From Muribaculaceae bacterium (GTDB lineage Bacteria > Bacteroidota > Bacteroidia > Bacteroidales > Muribaculaceae), in NCBI GenBank assembly GCA_022510385.1, contig JAFLTQ010000018.1:1-57732 (forward strand): a DNA stretch of 57,732 bases, in the 5' to 3' direction. The notes under the pieces are model-generated. The model was not told where the DNA came from. It did not search any database and saw nothing but the letters and a program-made list of their open reading frames with translations. How positions within the stretch are numbered: the stretch's first letter is position 1; each line of letters opens with the position of its first letter. A program made the position numbers and the translations under genes. This document shows, piece after piece, positions 1-8,519 of the stretch.

Positions 1-52
1 AGCACACCGGATTCTGGTTCCGTTTGTGAGAGTTCGAGTCTTTCCAAGGCAA
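1..52 (+). tRNA. tRNA-Gln (anticodon CTG), 3' part, cut by window edge
   Basis: The anticodon arm (stem 7-11/19-23, loop holding CTG at 14-16) and the T arm (stem 28-32/40-44 around the TTCGAGT loop) are readable, followed by seven acceptor bases and a discriminator A at 52. The D arm and 5' acceptor strand lie outside the window. One anticodon-stem pair (7/23) is C-T. No CCA is encoded. A strong terminator follows within a few bases. Confidence 0.85.
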
Positions 53-57
53 CTTCC

Positions 58-86
58 CGGTTATCAGTCGTGATAACCGTTTTTTT
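58..86 (+). terminator. Intrinsic terminator after tRNA-Gln
   Basis: A perfect 9-bp stem (58-66 with 71-79) closes a four-base GTCG loop and is followed directly by a run of T at 80-86. This is a textbook Rho-independent terminator separating the tRNA from uvrA. Confidence 0.92.
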
Positions 87-114
87 ATTGTCACTAAAAT
101 CATTGTAGCTTGAA

Positions 115-2931
115 ATGTTCGGTCCTATGGATTCCAATCATATTCAATTAAAGGGGGTTAGAGTCAACAATCTAAAAAATTTCAATCTCGATATCCCATT
201 AAATAAATTTATTGTCGTAACCGGGGTAAGCGGGTCCGGGAAATCCTCACTTGCATTCGACACTCTCTACGCAGAGGGTCAAAGACGTTATGTTGAAAGC
301 CTCTCTGCATATGCTCGACAATTTCTTACCAGAATGAACAAACCTGAATGTGACTCTATAAGCGGTTTGCCACCATCTATTGCCATTGAACAAAAAGTCA
401 ATACAAGAAACCCTCGTAGCACCGTTGGAACTTCTACAGAAATTTATGATTACTTAAGAATGCTTTTTGCCAAAATCGGACATACTTTCTCCCCGATTTC
501 CGGTAAAGAAGTGATGAAACATTCTATAGAAGATATTATTCGCGAGATATTATCATATCCGGAAGGTTCCCGATTAGCTATAATGGTTAATATTAACAAA
601 CCTGCCGACAGATCTTTCATTCAACATCTCGAAATTCTTTTGAAACAGGGTTATTCCAGATTAGTGAAAGATGGAGAATTCTTGGATATTCAGGAATTGC
701 TATTGGAAGATAAGGAGTTAAATCCATCAGACTACAAACTTTTGATCGATAGACTTTCAATATCTTCCGAAAAAGAAGAAATATCTCGATTAACTGATTC
801 TCTTGAAACCGCTTTTTATGAAGGAAACGAACAATGTGTCGTCAATATCTGGACTGATAATGGCATAAGAGAATTGATATTTTCGAGTAGGTTCGAAGCT
901 GATGGAATGGAATTTCGTGAGCCAACAGACCTAATGTTTAATTTCAATAATCCATATGGAGCCTGCCCTGAATGTGAAGGCTTCGGGAAGGTTATGGGAA
1001 TAAGCGAAGACCTTGTCGTTCCCGATAAGACGCTTTCTGTTTATCAGGATGCTGTGCAATGTTGGAGAGGTGAAAAAATGAGCGAATGGAAACATTATTT
1101 CATAAAACTGGCTCAAAAGAATGACTTTCCTATTCACGCTCCATATTCCTCATTGACTAAAAAGCAAAAAGATTATTTATGGCATGGAGACAGGGAATGG
1201 GAAGGTATCGACGGATTTTTTGATTGGATTGATACGCAGCAGTATAAAATACAATATCGTGTCATGAAAGCAAGATACCGTGGCAAAACGGTTTGTCCCG
1301 TATGTCATGGTGATCGCCTTCGTAAGGATGCCGGCTACGTTAAAATAGATGGACATTCTATCCAAGAACTTGTAAAACTCCCTATTGAAAAATTAAGGGA
1401 GATAATGAAAAACTTGAATCTTTCAGAGTCTGACCGTTTGATAGGGAAACGCTTGCTCACAGAAATATCCTCTCGGCTTGATTTTCTCTACGAAGTTGGT
1501 TTAGGATATCTGACTCTTGATCGTTTATCGTCTACCCTTTCCGGAGGTGAAAGCCAACGTATTAATCTTGCCACATCTTTGGGGTCTGCGCTGGTAGGCT
1601 CCCTATACATTTTGGATGAACCAAGCATAGGGCTTCATCCAAGAGATACGCAACGCCTTATTTCTGTTTTGAGAAAGCTTCAAGAAACCGGGAATACGGT
1701 TATAGTCGTTGAACATGATGAAGATATCATGTTGTCAGCCGACTATCTTATTGATATCGGTAAAAACGCCGGCAGTCTGGGAGGAAATGTGGTTTATTCC
1801 GGTTCTATTGACAAAGACAAACTTCTTCCGGAAAAATATGAAGATTCATACACATTAAAATATCTCAGTAATCAATTATCTATAGATTATTCACCTCTAC
1901 GGCGTCCTTGGAAAAAATTTATAGAAGTTAAAGGAGCCAACGAGAATAACCTAAAAAATATTGATGTTAAATTCCCACTGGGAGTTATGACTATTGTAAC
2001 CGGTGTGAGCGGTTCCGGTAAATCAACGCTTGTAAAAGAGATTCTTTATAAGGGGATTGCAAGAATGTTGGGTGAACCGGGAATGGTGCCGGGTTCACAC
2101 TCAAAAATCGGGGGAGACACCTCTTCAATAAGTAATATTTACTTTGTGGATCAAAATCCAATTGGCACCTCCACTCGTTCGAATCCGGCAACTTATCTGA
2201 AAGCCTATGATGAAATCCGAAAATTATTTTCTGAGCAACAATTGGCAAAACAGATGGGATTCACACCCTCTTATTTTTCTTTCAATTCAGAGGGTGGAAG
2301 ATGTGAAGAATGTAAGGGAGAAGGTAAGATATTGGTCCCGATGCAATTCATGGCGGATATTCAGTTGGAATGTGAGGTGTGTGGCGGAAAGAGATTCAAG
2401 AAAGAGGTATTGGATGTAAATTACAGAGGAAAATCAATCTATGATATTTTAGAATTAACTGTAGACGAGGCTATTGATTTCTTTAAGGAAACAAATGGAA
2501 CTTCAGAAAAAAGAATTATCAAGAAACTAATGCCTCTAAAAGAAGTAGGATTGGGTTACATCAAGTTAGGTCAAAGTTCTTCTACCCTCTCGGGCGGAGA
2601 GAATCAAAGAGTGAAATTGGCTTACTTCCTATCGGAAGAATCCACTAACAATAATCTTTTCATTTTTGATGAACCAACCACAGGCTTACATTTTCATGAT
2701 ATCGCAACCCTGTTGAAATCTTTGAACGCTTTGATTGATAGAGGCAACTCCGTAATTATTATAGAGCATAATCTTGATATGATTAAAGCCGCCGACTGGA
2801 TTATTGACATAGGGCCTGAAGGTGGGGAGAAAGGAGGCGAAATTATCGCTCAAGGCACTCCTGAAGATATAATAAAAAATGAACAGTCATACACTGCAAA
2901 ATTTCTGAAATCTAAATTAAATAAACTTTAG
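115..2931 (+). CDS. uvrA: Excinuclease ABC subunit A, paralogue type lacking one CxxC
   Basis: UvrA is the DNA-damage sensor of nucleotide excision repair and works as an ABC-type ATPase dimer with UvrB. The protein has 938 residues, close to the family norm. Visible are two Walker A motifs (K43 and K636), two ABC signatures (LSGGESQR, LSGGENQR), the region that normally binds UvrB (about 110-245), and the C-terminal zinc finger C730-x2-C733-x19-C753-x2-C756. CxxC pairs C284/C287 and C394/C397 are present, but the CxxC that usually lies some 25 residues before C284 is missing. Such UvrA forms occur in Bacteroidota as second copies, so a standard UvrA may lie elsewhere. An ATG at 127 is an alternative start. 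The lipoprotein gene follows after 7 bases. Confidence 0.93.
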   Translation: MFGPMDSNHIQLKGVRVNNLKNFNLDIPLNKFIVVTGVSGSGKSSLAFDTLYAEGQRRYVESLSAYARQFLTRMNKPECDSISGLPPSIAIEQKVNTRNPRSTVGTSTEIYDYLRMLFAKIGHTFSPISGKEVMKHSIEDIIREILSYPEGSRLAIMVNINKPADRSFIQHLEILLKQGYSRLVKDGEFLDIQELLLEDKELNPSDYKLLIDRLSISSEKEEISRLTDSLETAFYEGNEQCVVNIWTDNGIRELIFSSRFEADGMEFREPTDLMFNFNNPYGACPECEGFGKVMGISEDLVVPDKTLSVYQDAVQCWRGEKMSEWKHYFIKLAQKNDFPIHAPYSSLTKKQKDYLWHGDREWEGIDGFFDWIDTQQYKIQYRVMKARYRGKTVCPVCHGDRLRKDAGYVKIDGHSIQELVKLPIEKLREIMKNLNLSESDRLIGKRLLTEISSRLDFLYEVGLGYLTLDRLSSTLSGGESQRINLATSLGSALVGSLYILDEPSIGLHPRDTQRLISVLRKLQETGNTVIVVEHDEDIMLSADYLIDIGKNAGSLGGNVVYSGSIDKDKLLPEKYEDSYTLKYLSNQLSIDYSPLRRPWKKFIEVKGANENNLKNIDVKFPLGVMTIVTGVSGSGKSTLVKEILYKGIARMLGEPGMVPGSHSKIGGDTSSISNIYFVDQNPIGTSTRSNPATYLKAYDEIRKLFSEQQLAKQMGFTPSYFSFNSEGGRCEECKGEGKILVPMQFMADIQLECEVCGGKRFKKEVLDVNYRGKSIYDILELTVDEAIDFFKETNGTSEKRIIKKLMPLKEVGLGYIKLGQSSSTLSGGENQRVKLAYFLSEESTNNNLFIFDEPTTGLHFHDIATLLKSLNALIDRGNSVIIIEHNLDMIKAADWIIDIGPEGGEKGGEIIAQGTPEDIIKNEQSYTAKFLKSKLNKL

Positions 2932-2938
2932 TCTTATC

Positions 2939-3331
2939 ATGTTATTCTCTAAAGTTAAGAGCCCTTTTCTCTTCATAATCCTATTTTTTTCTTTGTTGGG
3001 CATCGCTTTCTCTACAACCGCTTGCTCACCTAAAAAGGATGCCATTGACAATGAAGAGGCAGGTTTTTTATACAATTCCTCCTTAACTCTTATCTCTGAG
3101 ATAACTTCTGAGATTTCAAGGGCCAATGACTCCCTCTCTGTAGATTCTCTATTCAATTTGTTTGAAAAAAGACTTACAAACCTTAATTTCGCTGTTGCAC
3201 CGGAAACAGATCTCAAACTTACAGAACAAGAGAATGATTCTATTTTCATTCTAATTAATAAACTCATAGAAACAAAAAGAGAGAAATTGCGCGACCTGTC
3301 TAAAGTAGATACTATTCCACTCCCCGATTAG
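2939..3331 (+). CDS. Small predicted lipoprotein, unknown function
   Basis: The product has 130 residues. A hydrophobic N-terminal segment (about 8-28) ends at a cysteine in the context STTAC, so it looks like a type II signal peptide, although the -3 residue (T) is not the preferred L. The mature part is short, charged and mostly helical by composition, with no motif I recognise. It begins 7 bases after uvrA and is probably co-transcribed with it. An antisense reading frame of similar length covers the same DNA, but it has no signal or homology I can see. The forward frame is preferred because of the signal peptide and the operon spacing. Confidence 0.7.
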   Translation: MLFSKVKSPFLFIILFFSLLGIAFSTTACSPKKDAIDNEEAGFLYNSSLTLISEITSEISRANDSLSVDSLFNLFEKRLTNLNFAVAPETDLKLTEQENDSIFILINKLIETKREKLRDLSKVDTIPLPD

Positions 3332-3441
3332 TTGATACTGATTTCTTTTAAAGTGCTATAAAAATTATAGGTTTTCTACTTTTTTCTTATTAATTTAGAA
3401 GCCGTTCTCCTATATGAAAAATTGGAGTTCAGTTTCTAAAA

Positions 3442-4656
3442 ATGAGAATGCAAATGAAAAAAGTAGTATTATTTTTATCCCTAATAGGAATTATCTCGGC
3501 AACAAATGCACAGCAAGCACTTTTTGGAGGTCCGAAAGTGAAGTCGCCTGAGATTAATCCCGACAACACAGTAACTCTCCGGATCTTTGCTCCCAATGCA
3601 AATGAGGTAACAGTGACGGGAGATTTTCTTCAGCCCATTACTTCCGAATCAAACAATGACAAAATCGATAGACCGGAGGCAGTAAATTTAATAAAAGGTG
3701 AAGATGGAGTCTGGTCTTATATCACTCCTTATCCTCTTCCTCCGGAGCTTTACATGTATTCATTCAATGTGGATGGTCTGAGAATGATGGATCCGGCAAA
3801 TGTCTACATGAATCGTGATGTGGCTACCGTCACGAATATTTTCCTTATTGACGAGCCGGGCTCAAGAGCACATAATTATAGAGTTAACGATGTGCCGCAT
3901 GGGACAGTTTCACGGGTATGGTACAATAGTCCGGGACTTGACAAAAACAGGAGAATGACTATCTATACTCCTCCGGGTTACGAAGATAGTAATGACTCCT
4001 ATCCTGTATTCTATCTTCTTCATGGAGCAGGAGGTGACGAGGAAGCATGGATATCTTTGGGCAGAACTGCACAGATATTGGACAATCTTATCGCACAAGG
4101 AAAAGCAGAACCCATGATTGTGGTTATGACAAACGGTAATCCTTCTCAAGAGGCTGCTCCCGGGGAAAACTCTAAAGGATTTATCCAACCGGGAATGGAT
4201 ATTTCAGGAATGAATGCCGGGGAATTCGAGACATCGTTCCCGGATGTTATAAATTATGTCGATAAACATTACCGCACGAAAGCAGACAAGGCACATAGAG
4301 CAATAGCAGGTCTTTCAATGGGAGGATTCCATTCGCTCCACACTTCAAAACTTTATCCCGACCTATTTGACTATATAGGCCTTTTCTCGGCAGCAATTTT
4401 TCCATTTGAGGGTAGAGATAAGGCCCCTGTCTATCAGGATTTTGAAGGCAAACTAAAAACTCAGTTTGAAAAGAATCCGAAACTTTATTTCATCGCTATT
4501 GGCGATAAGGATTTTTTATATAATGATAATGTGAAATTCCGTGAGATCCTTGATTCCAATGGATATCCTTATGAATATTTTGAAACTCCGGAAGGACATA
4601 TATGGAAAAACTGGAGGATTTACCTTAATGAGTTTGCACCTAAACTCTTTAAATAA
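3442..4656 (+). CDS. Secreted carbohydrate esterase (CE1/esterase D-like) with N-terminal E-set domain
   Basis: This is probably an exported acyl or feruloyl-type esterase acting on plant polysaccharides or other ester substrates. The 404-residue protein starts with a signal peptide (about 1-23, cleavage near TNAQ). An immunoglobulin-like E-set/CBM48-like domain follows (about 30-140, with RIFAPNANEVTVTGDF). The alpha/beta-hydrolase domain carries the nucleophile elbow GLSMGG with Ser292, a likely acid in GDKD (D355/D357) and a likely catalytic His386 in EGHIWKNW. The domain order is that of enterochelin-esterase-like and XynZ/Fae-type enzymes, so the exact substrate is open. A partial -7 box (TAATTTAG, 3391-3398) lies upstream and a strong terminator follows at 4695. 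Confidence 0.85.
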   Translation: MRMQMKKVVLFLSLIGIISATNAQQALFGGPKVKSPEINPDNTVTLRIFAPNANEVTVTGDFLQPITSESNNDKIDRPEAVNLIKGEDGVWSYITPYPLPPELYMYSFNVDGLRMMDPANVYMNRDVATVTNIFLIDEPGSRAHNYRVNDVPHGTVSRVWYNSPGLDKNRRMTIYTPPGYEDSNDSYPVFYLLHGAGGDEEAWISLGRTAQILDNLIAQGKAEPMIVVMTNGNPSQEAAPGENSKGFIQPGMDISGMNAGEFETSFPDVINYVDKHYRTKADKAHRAIAGLSMGGFHSLHTSKLYPDLFDYIGLFSAAIFPFEGRDKAPVYQDFEGKLKTQFEKNPKLYFIAIGDKDFLYNDNVKFREILDSNGYPYEYFETPEGHIWKNWRIYLNEFAPKLFK

Positions 4657-4683
4657 AATGTAAGCAACAACTAAAGTTAATCC

Positions 4684-5910
4684 TTAAAATAGGAGTTGGG
4701 ATTTGTAATTTTGTATGATTACAAATCCTAACTTTTTTTTGGGAGTCTTATCCTGTTTATGTGAAATTTTAGAACTCTTTCCTTTCTCTTCCGGCAAAGT
4801 TATTTTCTCAATTTCTTTATGAATAGCCTTCTCTATTCTTTTGAATCTACCAATTTCCTTTTCTCCAATGAAAGTAATTCCGGTTCCTTCTTTATCGGCT
4901 CGGGCGGTTCTCCCTATCCTGTGAACATATTCTTCCGCTTCTTTCGGCACTTCAAAATTAATGACCGTCTCAATATTATCTATATCAATTCCTCTTGAGA
5001 TTATATCTGTGGCTATTATCACATTAATCTTACCGGCTTTGAAATCAAACATCACATTATCGCGCTCTGTCTGTGACAGGTCTGAATGCATTTGAGCAAC
5101 TTTATATTTCTTGTTATTCAGAGCATGATATAATTCCTTAACTTTTTTCTTGGCACCTGCAAAAATTATTACTTTTTTCGGAGGATTCGCCTCGAATAAT
5201 TGCTTCAATAAAGGTAGTTTCTGAGACTCATAACACATGTAAGCTTGTTGTTTGATTTTCTCAGCAGGCTTTGAAACTGCCAATTTAATTTCTACCGGAT
5301 TATTGAGAATTTTTTTTGCCAATTTTTTAATTTTCACGGGCATGGTGGCAGAAAACATCATAGTCTGACGTTGTTTGGGCAGTTTCCCTATTATTTTAAG
5401 AATATCCTCCAGAAAGCCCATATCAAGCATTCTGTCGGCTTCATCTAAAATAAAGAAAGAAACTTTCGACAAATCCACTTCTCCGACGTTAATATGTGTA
5501 AGCAATCTACCGGGGGTCGCTATAATAATGTCAGCTCCCGATTTTAGACTTCTTCTTTGGCGTTCATAAGTATGACCGTCAGTGCCTCCATAAATAGGGA
5601 TTGAAGAAATAGGCAGATAATAAGAGAAACCCTCCAATTGACGATCTATCTGTTGTGCCAGTTCCCGGGTTGGAGCCATAACGACACAATTCACCCGGTC
5701 TTGAGGATAATTGTCATTTATAAGCTGTTCGATCACCGGCAATAAATATGCCGCAGTCTTTCCGGTGCCGGTTTGGGCCACCGCCAAGATATCTTTACCC
5801 TCAAGTGCCGGCGGAATAGCCTTTTCCTGAACGGGCGTGCACTCATCAAAATGCATGTCATAGACAGCATCCAGCAAATCATCATTAGTTAGCAGATCCT
5901 CAAATTTCAT
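4684..5910 (-). CDS. rhlE: DEAD-box ATP-dependent RNA helicase, RhlE type
   Basis: This enzyme unwinds RNA in ribosome assembly or RNA turnover. The 408 residues contain, in order: Q motif (about 21-28), Walker A AQTGTGKT (45-52), PTREL (80-84), TPGR (132-135), DEAD (156-159), SAT (187-189), ATDIISRGIDI and HRIGRTAR (about 330). The short basic tail (KKK run) is RhlE-like. The final dozen or so residues are encoded by the opposite gene's terminator hairpin, and the KKK is encoded by its T-tract, so the C-terminus may have been acquired by stop-codon loss. A near-consensus -7 box on the minus strand sits only 8-15 bases before the ATG, which predicts a very short leader. Confidence 0.92.
   Translation of the reverse strand: MKFEDLLTNDDLLDAVYDMHFDECTPVQEKAIPPALEGKDILAVAQTGTGKTAAYLLPVIEQLINDNYPQDRVNCVVMAPTRELAQQIDRQLEGFSYYLPISSIPIYGGTDGHTYERQRRSLKSGADIIIATPGRLLTHINVGEVDLSKVSFFILDEADRMLDMGFLEDILKIIGKLPKQRQTMMFSATMPVKIKKLAKKILNNPVEIKLAVSKPAEKIKQQAYMCYESQKLPLLKQLFEANPPKKVIIFAGAKKKVKELYHALNNKKYKVAQMHSDLSQTERDNVMFDFKAGKINVIIATDIISRGIDIDNIETVINFEVPKEAEEYVHRIGRTARADKEGTGITFIGEKEIGRFKRIEKAIHKEIEKITLPEEKGKSSKISHKQDKTPKKKLGFVIIQNYKSQLLF
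4695..4740 (+). terminator. Intrinsic terminator of the esterase, inside the 3' end of the helicase gene
   Basis: A 15-bp stem (4695-4709 with 4718-4732, one G-T pair) with an eight-base loop is followed by eight T residues (4733-4740). It reads in the plus direction and would end the esterase transcript. The same bases encode the last residues of the minus-strand helicase. Confidence 0.88.
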
Positions 5911-5917
5911 AGTGATG

Positions 5918-5948
5918 CAAAATTAGACAATAAGGACATATTCAGAAA
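5918..5948 (-). promoter_or_regulatory. Putative promoter of the DEAD-box helicase
   Basis: On the minus strand, TAATTTTG (5925-5918) fits the Bacteroidota -7 box TAnnTTTG exactly. A weak -33 element (TTTC, 5948-5945) lies 19 bases upstream. The start codon follows within 8 bases of the box, so the transcript would be almost leaderless. Confidence 0.4.
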
Positions 5949-6142
5949 ACAATCTCTTCCATAAAGTGTGAAAAAATATTAAAATGAAGAATTTTGTTAT
6001 CAAAAAATTAATGAGATAAACATCAGATTATCAGCAGACTTATTTATTGTTTACAATTTTTAACATATAAATCTCTATTTTTTTGGAACAATTTTGAAAC
6101 AGGGGTCGTTATATGTTTAAAAACATCAAAAACATTACAACA

Positions 6143-6649
6143 ATGAAAACTAACGAAACATTTAAAGAAAGAGTATTAGGACTTCAGTCTAATTTATTAA
6201 GTTTTGCTTACCAATTAACAACTGACAAAGAGCAAGCACGCGACTTACTGCAGGACACTACTCTTAAAGCATTAGACAATGAAGAAAAATATGTTGATAA
6301 TGTAAACTTTAAAGGCTGGATCTTCACGATAATGAGAAATATATTTATTAATAATTATCGTCAGACAGTTAGAAAAGCTACAGTTATTGATCAAACAGAA
6401 GACCTCTACCATTTAAATATATCACAAGATTCCGGTCTGGCTTCTCCGGAAGGTTCTTATGCAGTTAAAGAGATAACTCATGCTTTAGAAGGTTTTTCAG
6501 ATGACTATCGTATCCCTTTCAATATGTATGTTGCAGGATATAAATATAATGAGATAGCTGATAAGATGGGTCTTCCGTTAGGAACTGTTAAAAGTAGAAT
6601 ATTCTTTGCACGTAAAAGACTACGCGACCAGCTTCAAGATTTTAGATAA
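6143..6649 (+). CDS. ECF-type RNA polymerase sigma factor
   Basis: This extracytoplasmic-function sigma factor directs RNA polymerase to a specific promoter set. From the ATG at 6143 it has 168 residues. Region 2 spans about 15-78 (AYQLTTDKEQARDLLQDTT and the NFKGWIFTIMRN helix) and region 4 about 115-165 (EIADKMGLPLGTVKSRIFFARKRL). An ATG at 6113 would add ten residues (MFKNIKNITT) that are not typical of the family, so the inner ATG is preferred. No anti-sigma factor or receptor gene follows. The gene ends in its own terminator and is flanked by a long AT-rich upstream region (5926-6142), suggesting stand-alone regulation. Confidence 0.92.
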   Translation: MKTNETFKERVLGLQSNLLSFAYQLTTDKEQARDLLQDTTLKALDNEEKYVDNVNFKGWIFTIMRNIFINNYRQTVRKATVIDQTEDLYHLNISQDSGLASPEGSYAVKEITHALEGFSDDYRIPFNMYVAGYKYNEIADKMGLPLGTVKSRIFFARKRLRDQLQDFR

Positions 6650-6684
6650 GATATTAAAATATTAATTAGATTTCAAATAAATTT

Positions 6685-6708
6685 AGCCGGCCTTTAGCCG
6701 GCTTTTTT
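6685..6708 (+). terminator. Intrinsic terminator of the sigma factor gene
   Basis: A perfect 7-bp GC-rich stem (AGCCGGC, 6685-6691, with GCCGGCT, 6697-6703), a CTTTA loop and a T run to 6708. Confidence 0.92.
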
Positions 6709-6740
6709 ATTGCATATATTTAGGATTAATGTTAAATTTG
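6709..6740 (+). promoter_or_regulatory. Promoter of the BadF-type kinase operon
   Basis: A -33-like ATTG (6709-6712) is separated by 20 bases from a perfect -7 box TAAATTTG (6733-6740). Transcription would begin near 6744, downstream of the ATG at 6729. That is the reason for choosing the ATG at 6759 as the start of the next gene. Confidence 0.6.
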
Positions 6741-6758
6741 TCTTTATTTTATTTTTTA

Positions 6759-7604
6759 ATGCAGACAATCCTGTTGGCAGATGCCGGAGCCTCAAAAACC
6801 GATTGGTCTCTTATTGAAAAGGGATCCGGTGTAATTATGAGGGTTAAAACTGAGGGAATAAATCCTCTACATCTGTCAACAGAGAAGATTGAAAAGATCC
6901 TAAATGATTTGAAAAACAGTGTAGATGGTAAAAAAATTGATATCATCAGATTTTTTGGTGCCGGATGTAATCTTCCGGAAATCAATCAGCAGCTAGAAGA
7001 TCTTTTCTCACAAATATTTCAAACAGAGGATGTTACAATAGCAAGCGATATGCAGGCTGCAGCTTTAGCTCTTTTCCAAGATAAAAAAGGAGTGGCTTGT
7101 ATTTTAGGAACAGGTTCTAACACTTGTTATTATGACAAAGGAAAGATTATCTCTCAAATCCCATCCTTAGGTTATATCTTAGGTGATGAAGGCAGTGGAG
7201 TGGCTTTGGGGAAACGACTCCTGAACGCTATCTTTAAAAAACAGTTGTCAGATAAAATCGCAGATTCTTTTTACAAACAATATGACATTTCCTTAAATCT
7301 TTTGATAGATAAGGTGTATCGTGATGGGTCTCCGGCTGCTTTTATTGCTTCTTTTTCACCATTTATACTCCAACATATCCGGGAAAACGAAATTTATAAA
7401 TTAGCATACGATGAGTTCTCACTCTTTTTTGAAAGGAATGTTCTCCCCTATCCCCTTCACCAAAGAAAAGTTGTAGGCCTCTCAGGAAGCGTTGCATTTC
7501 ATTATGCTGATATTATAAGAAAAGTAGCCGATGAAAAAGATATCGTCATATCCGATATAATTGAAGGCCCTATGAAATCGTTAGAGAATTATTATTCGAA
7601 ATGA
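6759..7604 (+). CDS. BadF/BadG-type ATPase, N-acetylglucosamine-kinase-like
   Basis: The protein belongs to the ASKHA fold (BadF/BadG/BcrA/BcrD ATPase family). Single-domain members of this size (281 residues from 6759) are usually annotated as N-acetylglucosamine or related amino-sugar kinases. The phosphate-1 motif DAGASKT (8-14) begins right after the start, and the phosphate-2 loop GTGSNTCYY lies near 120. The upstream ATG at 6729 would add ten hydrophobic residues before the first strand and lies upstream of the predicted transcription start, so it is rejected. The stop overlaps the next start by four bases (ATGA), which implies translational coupling. The substrate is inferred from family only. 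Confidence 0.82.
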   Translation: MQTILLADAGASKTDWSLIEKGSGVIMRVKTEGINPLHLSTEKIEKILNDLKNSVDGKKIDIIRFFGAGCNLPEINQQLEDLFSQIFQTEDVTIASDMQAAALALFQDKKGVACILGTGSNTCYYDKGKIISQIPSLGYILGDEGSGVALGKRLLNAIFKKQLSDKIADSFYKQYDISLNLLIDKVYRDGSPAAFIASFSPFILQHIRENEIYKLAYDEFSLFFERNVLPYPLHQRKVVGLSGSVAFHYADIIRKVADEKDIVISDIIEGPMKSLENYYSK

Positions 7605-8497
7605 AAAAATATATATCTATTATTTTCACAATATTTTTGTTGTCGATTGTTCCTATACAGGCGCAGCAAAGGGTTTTGCAAATTGAACCCCTCTTTGAAT
7701 ATCCTGTAGCGCCTGACGAGCTACACTCAATTCAGGAGAAATGTGATTACCTTGTTAAGAATTTTTGGAATAATTTTGATTTCAAAACTAAAAATGCAAT
7801 CGATCAATATGCCCTGAATGAGGCGTTTGAAGTCTATCTGACCACATTCCAATTTGCCTCTGCCAAGGAAGTGGACCAATCATTTGACAAACTTATTAAA
7901 AATTTATCTTCCAACCCATTATTATTAATGCAATTCGGCAAAGCTGCGGAAGAGAATCTTTATGGACCACGAGCTAACTTTTGGTCGGATCAATTATATC
8001 TGAAGCTTTTAGATGCAATCATTAAAAATAAGAAGATCGCTGAAAAAAGGAAAGCTAAATACATATCCCAGGCAGCTACAATCAGGAATACAGAAATAGG
8101 TAAAACAGCCCCTGAATTCTGGTTTCAAGACAAAGAGAGAGCCTCAAAACAGTATTTTCCAATGTCAACACCGACTCTTTTGATTTTTGGAGACCCTGAC
8201 GATACTGATTGGCGTTTGGCGCGCCTCAAGATGGAATCAAATTTCAAATTGTCTGAGGCCCTTGAAAAAGGCAAGATTAATATCCTGTATATTCTTCCTA
8301 TGGATAAAGAGAACTGGGCCAATGAAGTCTCAAATTATAATAAATATTGGACTCTGGGACAATCTAACGATGTCAAAAACATCTATGATATAAGAGTTTA
8401 TCCGGCCATTTATATTGTCGGATCTGACGGTAAGATAGCAAAGAAGAATCTTAGTATTGAAGATTCTGTGACTGCAATTTTGGAATTGGTAAATTGA
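7601..8497 (+). CDS. Exported DUF5106-like protein with thioredoxin fold lacking the CxxC
   Basis: The 298-residue protein has an N-terminal signal peptide (about 1-22, ending IQAQ). An N-terminal helical region (about 30-165, with KNFWNNFDF) resembles DUF5106. The C-terminal half (about 170-298) has the layout of a TlpA-like thioredoxin domain: entry GKTAPEF, the first strand TPTLLIFGDPDDTDW, and the cis-proline strand VYPAIYIVGSDGKI. At the place of the CxxC there is only GDPDDTDW, so it cannot act as a thiol oxidoreductase. It is likely periplasmic. It overlaps the kinase gene by four bases and precedes a DoxX-type membrane protein. The role is unknown. Confidence 0.75.
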   Translation: MKKYISIIFTIFLLSIVPIQAQQRVLQIEPLFEYPVAPDELHSIQEKCDYLVKNFWNNFDFKTKNAIDQYALNEAFEVYLTTFQFASAKEVDQSFDKLIKNLSSNPLLLMQFGKAAEENLYGPRANFWSDQLYLKLLDAIIKNKKIAEKRKAKYISQAATIRNTEIGKTAPEFWFQDKERASKQYFPMSTPTLLIFGDPDDTDWRLARLKMESNFKLSEALEKGKINILYILPMDKENWANEVSNYNKYWTLGQSNDVKNIYDIRVYPAIYIVGSDGKIAKKNLSIEDSVTAILELVN

Positions 8498-8519
8498 AGG
8501 ACTATTCAATAATTAAGTT

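Noticed and set aside
2917..3267. 116-residue antisense frame over the small lipoprotein
   Set aside because: The forward frame has a signal peptide and operon spacing with uvrA; the reverse frame has neither.
6113..6142. Ten extra residues for the sigma factor
   Set aside because: MFKNIKNITT is not part of the conserved region; the ATG at 6143 fits the family better, though this is not certain.
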